A DNA stretch of 6,210 bases from Cellvibrionales bacterium UBA1963 (GTDB taxonomy: Bacteria > Pseudomonadota > Gammaproteobacteria > Pseudomonadales > UBA7434): positions 1 through 6,210 of the forward strand of contig DDED01000083.1 of assembly GCA_002336035.1 (NCBI GenBank). Direction: 5' to 3'. Under the pieces are notes generated by a model. The model saw nothing but the letters and a program-made list of their open reading frames with translations, searched no databases and had not been told where the DNA came from. The number at the start of each line of letters is the position of its first letter. Position 1 is the stretch's first letter. The translations under genes and the position numbers were made by a program. This document shows positions 1 through 5,296 of the stretch, in pieces.

Positions 1-534
1 CCAAGCCCCGATGGCGAAGGCAATTTAATGATTAAACGGGGTATCGAAGTCGGTCATATTTTTCAGCTGGGTAAAAAATACAGCACCGCATTGAATGCAA
101 CGGTTCTTAACGAGCAAGGTAAAGCGCAGGTATTAGAAATGGGCTGTTACGGCATTGGCGTCTCTCGTGTTATGGCTGCTGCAATTGAGCAAAACCACGA
201 TACTGGCGGCATTGTCTGGCCGGCCGCTATTGCACCCTTTCAGCTTGTATTAATACCTATAAACATGCAAAAGTCGGAACGCGTTAAAGCGCTTACCGAG
301 CAACTTTATGAGCAATTAATGAGTCATAATATCGACGTTTTACTCGACGATAGGAATGAACGTCCGGGCGTTAAATTTGCCGATATGGAATTAATTGGAA
401 TTCCCCACCGTATCGTTATTGGCGATAAAGGAATTGATAAAAACGTGCTTGAATACCGAGCAAGAACCGCAACAGAAAATGAAGACATCGACCTCGATAC
501 AGCTCTTGAACAGATACTTAGCCGTGTCAATTAA
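1..534 (+). CDS. proS: Prolyl-tRNA synthetase, C-terminal part (5' end outside window)
   Basis: ProRS is a cytoplasmic class II aminoacyl-tRNA synthetase that activates proline with ATP and transfers it to tRNA-Pro. The reading frame is open from base 1, so the gene starts upstream. The 177 visible residues are about the last third of a bacterial-type ProRS (usually about 570 aa). Class II motif 3 is visible as GCYGIGVSR followed by VMAAAIEQ, with its invariant Arg near base 166. After WPAAIAPFQ comes the C-terminal anticodon-binding domain, with the family signatures LLDDRNERPGVKFADMELIG and PHRIVIGDK. The protein ends with ILSRVN and a TAA stop at 532-534. The editing (INS) domain and motifs 1 and 2 lie outside the window. 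The next gene starts within or just after the end of proS, which suggests one operon. Identification rests on close wording to E. coli ProRS and is firm. Confidence 0.97.
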   Translation, partial: PSPDGEGNLMIKRGIEVGHIFQLGKKYSTALNATVLNEQGKAQVLEMGCYGIGVSRVMAAAIEQNHDTGGIVWPAAIAPFQLVLIPINMQKSERVKALTEQLYEQLMSHNIDVLLDDRNERPGVKFADMELIGIPHRIVIGDKGIDKNVLEYRARTATENEDIDLDTALEQILSRVN

Positions 535-541
535 ACCACTA

Positions 542-2002
542 ATGACGCATCTTATGCCCAATATAGAGCATCATTTCTCAAACTTGGGAGATAAATTTTA
601 CAGCCCTACCCACGCCACAGCGATAGCCAATCCGCACTGGGTAATCCGCAACGCCAACCTTGCTAAAGAACTTAAGTTAGATTTATTTGACGAGCATGCT
701 GAAACATTTTTATCCGCTTTTAGTGGCGCACAGCCGCTCTCGACCAGTAAACCCTTAGCCATGGTTTACTCCGGCCATCAATTTGGCCAATATGTCAGTC
801 AACTGGGCGATGGCCGCGGCCTGCTACTGGGTGAAATTGAAACTGAAAATGATCGTTTTGATTTACACTTAAAGGGTGCGGGACCCACACCCTACTCTCG
901 CATGGGTGACGGCAGAGCTGTCTTGCGCTCAAGTATCCGAGAATACCTTGCCGGCGAAGCCTTGCACGCATTAGGCATTGCGTCGACTCGATCACTATGC
1001 CTGACCAGTGGTGAATTATCGGTCTGGCGCGAGCAACAAGAACCAGCAGCGATGTTAGTCAGGGTTGCAAAAAGTCATGTCCGTTTTGGCAGCTTTGAAT
1101 ATTTTCATTACACAAAGCAATATGAGCAGGTAAAACAGTTAGCGGATTTCTGTATTGATCATTATTATCCGGATTCAGCAAACCAGACATCTGCCGAGCG
1201 TTATGCTCATTTTTTTGAGCAGGTCATTAAAAAAACAGCGCTGATGATTGCGCAATGGCAGGCCTATGGTTTTGCGCATGGCGTAATGAATACTGACAAT
1301 ATGTCAATTGTCGGTGAGACATTCGACTTTGGCCCCTATGGTTTTTTAGACGATTATGACCCCAGCTTCATTTGTAATCATTCCGATCATTCGGGTCGTT
1401 ATGCCTTTGAAGCACAGCCTAGCATTGGTCTATGGAACCTGCATGCGTTAGGCCAATCACTGTCATCTCTGCTCAATGAAGAACAAATAAAAGTTGCATT
1501 GAATCACTACCAACCCCACCTAATAGCCAGTTACTCTGCCCATATGCGAGCCAAACTTGGCTGGCTTCAGGCGCACGATGAAGACCAAACGCTGGTCAGT
1601 GATTTGCTGCAATTAATGCACGGCACAAAGGCCGATTTTTGTCGCACCTTTAGGCAACTCAGCAGCGTCGCAACCGATGATCGTCAACACCCATTAAGAG
1701 ATAGCTTTGTTGACCGAGACGGCTTTGATCAATGGCTGGCACGTTATCAACAGCGGCTCAAAAAAGAACTCCGTAGCGATGCTGAAAGACAAAGCGCCAT
1801 GAATGCTGTCAATCCAAAATACATCTTACGCAATTATTTAGCCCAGCAAGCAATTAGTCAGGCAGAGCAAGGCGATTACACTGAGCTCGAGCGTTTAGCG
1901 ACAGTATTGAGTCAACCTTTTGCAGAACAAACGCAGTACGAAGACTACGCTAAACCACCGCCAGACTGGGGCAAGCGCATTAGCGTGAGCTGCTCCTCTT
2001 AA
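542..2002 (+). CDS. selO: SelO/YdiU family protein AMPylase (pseudokinase fold)
   Basis: SelO enzymes bind ATP in flipped orientation in a kinase-like fold and transfer AMP to Ser/Thr/Tyr of target proteins, with a role in redox stress. Starting at ATG 542 gives 486 aa, matching Pseudomonas SelO in length (E. coli YdiU is 478 aa). Motifs seen: GHQFGQ near residue 78, LGDGRGLLLGE near 88, HLKGAGPTPYSR with the nucleotide-binding Lys at 111, HGVMNTDN with the candidate catalytic base Asp252 and Asn253, and FDFGPYGFLDDYDP with the metal-binding Asp262. The protein ends in Cys484-Ser-Ser. In vertebrate SelO this cysteine position is selenocysteine, and in E. coli it pairs with a cysteine equivalent to Cys278 here (FICNHSD). 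The start is uncertain: GTG 524 (overlapping proS), ATG 542 and ATG 554 are all in frame and none has a clear Shine-Dalgarno. The frame stays open back to 395, but that part is proS. Probably cotranscribed and translationally coupled with proS. Confidence 0.95.
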   Translation: MTHLMPNIEHHFSNLGDKFYSPTHATAIANPHWVIRNANLAKELKLDLFDEHAETFLSAFSGAQPLSTSKPLAMVYSGHQFGQYVSQLGDGRGLLLGEIETENDRFDLHLKGAGPTPYSRMGDGRAVLRSSIREYLAGEALHALGIASTRSLCLTSGELSVWREQQEPAAMLVRVAKSHVRFGSFEYFHYTKQYEQVKQLADFCIDHYYPDSANQTSAERYAHFFEQVIKKTALMIAQWQAYGFAHGVMNTDNMSIVGETFDFGPYGFLDDYDPSFICNHSDHSGRYAFEAQPSIGLWNLHALGQSLSSLLNEEQIKVALNHYQPHLIASYSAHMRAKLGWLQAHDEDQTLVSDLLQLMHGTKADFCRTFRQLSSVATDDRQHPLRDSFVDRDGFDQWLARYQQRLKKELRSDAERQSAMNAVNPKYILRNYLAQQAISQAEQGDYTELERLATVLSQPFAEQTQYEDYAKPPPDWGKRISVSCSS

Positions 2003-2030
2003 CCCTAATAATTTATAAACCATTGATATA

Positions 2031-2037
2031 AAAGGAT
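2031..2037 (+). promoter_or_regulatory. Ribosome binding site serving the mini-ORF at 2046, ahead of the cyclase
   Basis: AAAGGAT is the only purine-rich Shine-Dalgarno-like stretch between selO and the cyclase gene. It sits about 9 nt before ATG 2046 but about 25 nt before the cyclase ATG 2062, which is too far for direct use. It therefore fits the short frame at 2046-2072 better than the cyclase itself. Confidence 0.5.
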
Positions 2038-2045
2038 AATAACAA

Positions 2046-2072
2046 ATGTCCTGTTGCGAAAATGGCTACTAA
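2046..2072 (+). CDS. Possible 8-codon leader/coupling peptide (MSCCENGY)
   Basis: ATG 2046 opens a frame of eight codons reading MSCCENGY, closed by TAA at 2070-2072. It has a well-placed Shine-Dalgarno (AAAGGAT, 2031-2037). The frame overlaps the first codons of the cyclase, whose ATG lies at 2062-2064 in a different frame, so a ribosome ending at 2072 would be about 8 nt past the cyclase start and could reinitiate there. I recognise no known leader peptide in it. The adjacent cysteines and the good ribosome site are the only signs that it is real. It could equally be chance, or the sign of an indel that hides the true cyclase N-terminus. Confidence 0.3.
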   Translation: MSCCENGY

Positions 2073-3444
2073 TCACGGCTTTAGCGTTCGACAAAATTCA
2101 GCAAATCACGGTATATCAACTAGACTAATAGCATTCTTGAGGTATCTCTCCTCTCACAGGCTGTGGAACTCTGCTTTGGAACAACCACCACCACACTATC
2201 AACGGCGCGCCTCCGACCGCGAACCGATGGCCCACCGCTCTGACGATCAGCAAAGCGAGCGGCGTATTGATCGCCGCACAGAGCGAAGAGGCGAACGTAG
2301 AACTGATGAGCGTCGCACTGAGCGCAGAAGTGAACGAAAAACTGAGCGCGTAGACTCAGCCGAAGTCAAATCAACAACTGCCGAAGATTCGTTGCTGGCC
2401 ATTCGCTACAGCATACCAATTGAGTATCGCGTCGCTTGCTACTTTAGTTTCCCGTTAGTGCTTGGCTTGGCTATGGTGACATACGTTGCAGCTCAGCAAG
2501 ATTTTTCGGCCGGCGATTTATACGCTGTATTTTTTGGTTTATCGATCAGCTTAAGCACCGTTATTTTCTTTATGAGTCGGCACATCACCGAACCGCTTAA
2601 AGCCATTACTAATGCCGCCGCCAACATGAATAAAGGGGATTTATCGCAAATCCCTGAACGTCGTAATGATGAGTTAGGCCAATTAATTCAATCACTCAAC
2701 CACATGAGTAAAGGCTTAGCTAGAAAATCTGAACTCGAAAAAGTATTAGGGAAATTTTTAGACCCCGACATTGCTAATAAAATTATCGATGAGCTTGACG
2801 ATATCAACTTTAAAGGCGAAAACATTCAAGCCACGGCCCTATTTGCTGATATTGTTGGCTATACACAAATGTCAGAAAAACTAACACCCGCCCAAGTCAG
2901 TGAATTATTAAATGAATACTTTGGTTATTATGCTGCCTGTGCAAAACAGTATTTTGGTACGGTCGACAAGTTTTTAGGCGACTGTGTGATGTTAGTTTTT
3001 GGCGCGGCAAAGAGTGACCTGCAACACCAATACCATGCGGTCGCGTGTGCATTATTAATGCAAAAGTTAACGGAAGAACTCAATGAAGAGCGATTAAAAA
3101 AGGGCTTATTTGCCGTTCAATTGCGAATTGGCATTAACAGTGGCGAGATGCTTGCAGGACTACTGGGTTCAAAAGATCGTTTAGAATACACCGTTATCGG
3201 TGACTCGGTTAACCTTGCTTCACGACTCTGCAATGAAGCCAAAGCGAATCAAATTATTATTCAAGAAGAATGCCATCAAGCATTAATTAAACAGAACAGC
3301 TTAAACGTCGACAATCACAAAACCATTAAAATACGCGGCAAAGAGTTACCAGTTTCAATTTATAATGTCACCTCTCTTGGCGATAAAGAAGATCAGTGTC
3401 AGCAAGATTTCATTCGACAATTAAAAAGCCAAACAAGCGATTAA
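2062..3444 (+). CDS. Membrane-anchored HAMP-class III adenylate cyclase
   Basis: Predicted to convert ATP to cAMP at the inner membrane. The 460 aa read as follows: a charged cytoplasmic N-terminus of about 120 residues with an Arg-rich repeat at 65-96; TM helix 1 at about 124-144; a very short periplasmic turn (about 8 residues); TM helix 2 at about 152-171; HAMP at about 164-217 (TEPLKAI, RNDELGQL); a linker with KFLDPDIANKII; and the cyclase domain at about 253-440. All six canonical class III residues are present: metal Asp263 (FADIVGYT) and Asp307 (KFLGD), purine-selecting Lys303 and Thr377 (EYTVIGD), and transition-state Asn384 and Arg388 (NLASR). The Lys/Thr pair marks an adenylate cyclase of the IIIb type rather than a guanylate cyclase. 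There is no periplasmic sensor domain, so input may come through the membrane, the N-terminus or a partner. The start at ATG 2062 lacks its own ribosome site; ATG 2227 (Met56) is an alternative. It lies 59 nt after selO and may share its transcript. Confidence 0.93.
   Translation: MATNHGFSVRQNSANHGISTRLIAFLRYLSSHRLWNSALEQPPPHYQRRASDREPMAHRSDDQQSERRIDRRTERRGERRTDERRTERRSERKTERVDSAEVKSTTAEDSLLAIRYSIPIEYRVACYFSFPLVLGLAMVTYVAAQQDFSAGDLYAVFFGLSISLSTVIFFMSRHITEPLKAITNAAANMNKGDLSQIPERRNDELGQLIQSLNHMSKGLARKSELEKVLGKFLDPDIANKIIDELDDINFKGENIQATALFADIVGYTQMSEKLTPAQVSELLNEYFGYYAACAKQYFGTVDKFLGDCVMLVFGAAKSDLQHQYHAVACALLMQKLTEELNEERLKKGLFAVQLRIGINSGEMLAGLLGSKDRLEYTVIGDSVNLASRLCNEAKANQIIIQEECHQALIKQNSLNVDNHKTIKIRGKELPVSIYNVTSLGDKEDQCQQDFIRQLKSQTSD
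2254..2349 (+). repeat. Eight tetrapeptide repeats x-(E/D)-R-R inside the cyclase N-terminus
   Basis: Residues 65-96 of the cyclase read SERR, IDRR, TERR, GERR, then an extra T, then DERR, TERR, SERK and TER. This is a period-4 pattern, or 12 bases in DNA. The arginines use CGG, CGT, CGC, CGA and AGA codons, so the repeat is much better conserved in protein than in DNA. That argues for selection on the peptide rather than recent slippage. A four-residue period of acidic and basic side chains is compatible with a salt-bridged helix, and the net positive charge is compatible with contact to lipid head groups or nucleic acid. The function is unknown. Confidence 0.85.
3441..3444. other. Interlocked stop codons of two convergent genes (TTAA)
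   Basis: The palindrome TTAA holds the TAA stop of the cyclase on the plus strand (3442-3444) and the TAA stop of prfC on the minus strand (3443-3441). No base separates the two genes, so any terminator for either one must lie inside the other's coding region. I saw no hairpin with a T-run at the junction. Confidence 0.95.
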
Positions 3445-5027
3445 TGCTCGCGAGTCGATCGAAATTGAATGTCAGGCCAGCGTTCTTGACTCAGCGACAA
3501 ATTAACGCGCGTCGGCGCTAGGTAACTTAAATGGCCGCCGCCATCGATAGCAAGATTATCGGCCTGCTTGCGTTTAAATTCTTCCAGCATTTTGGTGTCG
3601 TCGCACTCAACCCAATGCGCCGTGTACACGTTCACTGGTTCGTAAATGCATTCTACTTTGTACTCATCTTTTAATCGATAAGCGACCACTTCAAACTGCA
3701 GATTACCAACAGCGCCGACGATTAAGTCATTATTCGACATGGGCATAAACACTTGCGTCGATCCCTCTTCGGCTAACTGCTGCAACCCCTTATGCAAGGC
3801 TTTCATTTTAAGTGGGTCTTTTAACCGAACCCGCTTGAATAGCTCTGGCGCAAAGTGCGGTATACCCGTGAACTTTAAACTTTCGCCTTGAGTAAAAGTA
3901 TCGCCGATTTGAATCGTACCGTGATTATGCAGGCCAATAATATCGCCCGACAAAGCTTCTTCGACCGCTTCGCGCTCACCCGCTTTAAACGTCACAGCAT
4001 CGGCAATCTTTACGTCTTTCGCTAAACGCACATGGCGCATTTTTAAACCCTTAGTGTAAGCGCCCGAACAGATACGCATAAACGCCACCCGATCTCGATG
4101 CTTAGGATCCATATTCGCCTGTATCTTAAAAATAAAGCCGCTGAATTTTTCTTCTAACGGGTCAACCTGTCGATTTGCTGTGGCACGTCCGATGGGTGAT
4201 GGTGCCCACTCGACAAAACCATCCAGCATTTCTCGCACACCAAAATTGGCTAAAGCAGTACCAAAAAAAACAGGGGTTAATGCGCCATCTAAATAGGCCT
4301 GACGATCAAAATCATGACTGGCACCGCGAACCAACTCTATTTCTTCAACAAAGTCTTCGTAGTAAACACCTAATAAACTTTGCGTTTCCTCGGACTGCAA
4401 TCCTTGTATCCGCACGTCATCTGAAATCACAAAATTACTGCCTTGTTCAAATACATGTATCGTATCGGTGTACAGGTTATAAACCCCTTTAAATTCTTTA
4501 CCCATACCGATTGGCCAATTAATTGGCGCAGCAGCAATACCTAGCACCGCCTCTATTTCGTCCAGCAAATCGATGGGATCTCGAATATCACGATCCATTT
4601 TATTGACGAAACTTAAGATCGGCGTATCGCGTAAGCGACACACCTCCATCAATTTAATGGTTCTGGCTTCGACACCCTTGGCCCCATCAACGATCATTAA
4701 AGCAGAATCAACTGCCGTTAATGTACGGTAGGTATCTTCCGAAAAGTCTTCATGACCCGGCGTATCGAGCAGGTTGACGATCCGCTCTTTGTAGGGAAAT
4801 TGCATCACCGAGGAGGTCACTGAAATACCCCGCTCTTGCTCCATGGTCATCCAGTCAGACGTAGCATGGCGATCGGCTTTTTTGCCCTTTACCGAACCCG
4901 CTACCTGAATTAACTGACCCAGCAGCAACAGCTTTTCAGTGATCGTGGTTTTACCCGCATCGGGGTGCGAGATAATCGCAAAGGTTCGTCGCTGTTCGAC
5001 CGCCTTGGTAAAATTAGCATCTGACAT
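3441..5027 (-). CDS. prfC: Peptide chain release factor 3 (RF3 GTPase)
   Basis: RF3 is a cytoplasmic translational GTPase that removes RF1/RF2 from the ribosome after peptide release. The 528 aa match the usual length (E. coli 529). GTPase motifs appear in order: G1 SHPDAGKTT at 20-28, the G2 region QERGISVTSS at 64-73, G3 DTPGHEDFSEDT at 88-99, G4 NKMD at 142-145 and G5 FGTAL at 255-259. Domain II follows (FSGFIFKIQANMDPKHRDR, from about 295), and then the RF3-specific C-terminal domain with GAVGNLQFEVV near 438 and CDDTKMLEEFKRKQ near 475. This order and the SHPDAGKTT wording separate it from EF-G and TypA. ATG 5027 has a Shine-Dalgarno (AGGAA) 6 nt upstream, and the N-terminus aligns with the family. 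It is transcribed alone and converges on the cyclase. No motif is missing. Confidence 0.97.
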   Translation of the reverse strand: MSDANFTKAVEQRRTFAIISHPDAGKTTITEKLLLLGQLIQVAGSVKGKKADRHATSDWMTMEQERGISVTSSVMQFPYKERIVNLLDTPGHEDFSEDTYRTLTAVDSALMIVDGAKGVEARTIKLMEVCRLRDTPILSFVNKMDRDIRDPIDLLDEIEAVLGIAAAPINWPIGMGKEFKGVYNLYTDTIHVFEQGSNFVISDDVRIQGLQSEETQSLLGVYYEDFVEEIELVRGASHDFDRQAYLDGALTPVFFGTALANFGVREMLDGFVEWAPSPIGRATANRQVDPLEEKFSGFIFKIQANMDPKHRDRVAFMRICSGAYTKGLKMRHVRLAKDVKIADAVTFKAGEREAVEEALSGDIIGLHNHGTIQIGDTFTQGESLKFTGIPHFAPELFKRVRLKDPLKMKALHKGLQQLAEEGSTQVFMPMSNNDLIVGAVGNLQFEVVAYRLKDEYKVECIYEPVNVYTAHWVECDDTKMLEEFKRKQADNLAIDGGGHLSYLAPTRVNLSLSQERWPDIQFRSTREH

Positions 5028-5033
5028 GCGAAG

Positions 5034-5038
5034 TTCCT
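5034..5038 (-). promoter_or_regulatory. Ribosome binding site of prfC
   Basis: Read on the minus strand, this is AGGAA inside TTTTAGGAAC, 6 nt before ATG 5027. It supports that start over any other in-frame codon. Confidence 0.75.
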
Positions 5039-5061
5039 AAAATAAGCCGGAATAATTGGGC

Positions 5062-5092
5062 GGTTAACGTGATGGGTTAAATGATGGGCCAA
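5062..5092. repeat. Short repeats in the prfC leader
   Basis: GGTTAA occurs at 5062-5067 and 5075-5080, and a variant GGCCAA at 5087-5092. GATGGG occurs at 5071-5076 and 5083-5088, 12 nt apart. In addition GCGGTT (5060-5065) and AACCGC (5092-5097) can pair as six-base arms around a 26-nt loop in the prfC messenger. This lies between the predicted prfC promoter and its start codon. It may be an operator or a leader fold, but arms this short arise easily by chance. Confidence 0.25.
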
Positions 5093-5107
5093 ACCGCAAA
5101 AAAAGCG

Positions 5108-5136
5108 ATTATACACATTTGTCAGGCCGCTGTTAG
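5108..5136 (-). promoter_or_regulatory. Candidate sigma-70 promoter of prfC
   Basis: On the minus strand a perfect -10 TATAAT (5113 to 5108) lies 17 bases downstream of CTAACA (5136 to 5131), which matches four of the six bases of the -35 consensus TTGACA. Transcription would start near 5101 and give a leader of about 74 nt before the prfC ATG. This is the best promoter match in the window, and its place and direction fit. Confidence 0.65.
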
Positions 5137-5142
5137 CGCCAA

Positions 5143-5171
5143 TTGAGCAACGGAAGTATTTGTGCCATAAA
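5143..5171 (+). promoter_or_regulatory. Weak candidate promoter of the peptide transporter
   Basis: TTGAGC (5143-5148) and CATAAA (5166-5171) are 17 bases apart and match four of six consensus bases each. If used, the leader before ATG 5297 would be about 115-120 nt. It lies next to the opposite-facing prfC promoter. The stretch from 5172 to 5281 holds no clear protein-coding frame or strong hairpin that I can see. Confidence 0.3.
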
Positions 5172-5281
5172 TAGCAGTTGATGTTTATTTTAGCATTTAA
5201 CGTGGGTAATCATGGTCTTTTATTAGCGGGGAATTTACACTGGACCTTTCATTCGCACATCAAACACAACGCCTTTATGGC

Positions 5282-5286
5282 AAGGG
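5282..5286 (+). promoter_or_regulatory. Ribosome binding site of the peptide transporter
   Basis: AAGGG (within AAGGGATCAGGG) ends 10 nt before ATG 5297 and favours that start. The nearby ATG 5277 precedes this site and opens an unrelated 22-codon frame. Confidence 0.65.
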
Positions 5287-5296
5287 ATCAGGGCTT

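Noticed and set aside
324..530. Minus-strand frame inside proS (68 codons)
   Set aside because: Shadow of the ProRS C-terminus with Ser/Arg-rich composition typical of antisense reading.
395..541. Upstream extension of the selO frame into proS
   Set aside because: It is the +2 frame of the conserved ProRS anticodon-binding domain. It adds 49 residues with no SelO similarity, and the family N-terminus begins near 542.
795..995. Minus-strand frame inside selO (66 codons)
   Set aside because: It lies over conserved SelO motifs, has no ribosome site and encodes no recognisable protein.
2003..2045. Possible cyclase promoter (TATAAA at 2014-2019 or 2027-2032)
   Set aside because: No acceptable -35 element lies 16-18 bases upstream of either. 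AT-rich intergenic DNA gives such matches by chance.
2003..2045. Terminator after selO
   Set aside because: No GC-rich hairpin followed by a T-run is visible in the gap.
2046..2072. A sequencing frameshift joining MSCCENGY to the cyclase
   Set aside because: Cannot be excluded, but the cyclase frame already has its own ATG at 2062 and reads through without a break, so no frameshift is needed to explain the gene.
4175..4492. Plus-strand frame of 105 codons inside prfC
   Set aside because: It lies antisense to RF3 domain II and its preceding linker, has no ribosome site and has no recognisable motif.
4910..5116. Minus-strand frame overlapping the prfC start (68 codons)
   Set aside because: It is in a different frame from RF3, would begin upstream of the predicted transcript start, and overlaps the RF3 G1 motif.
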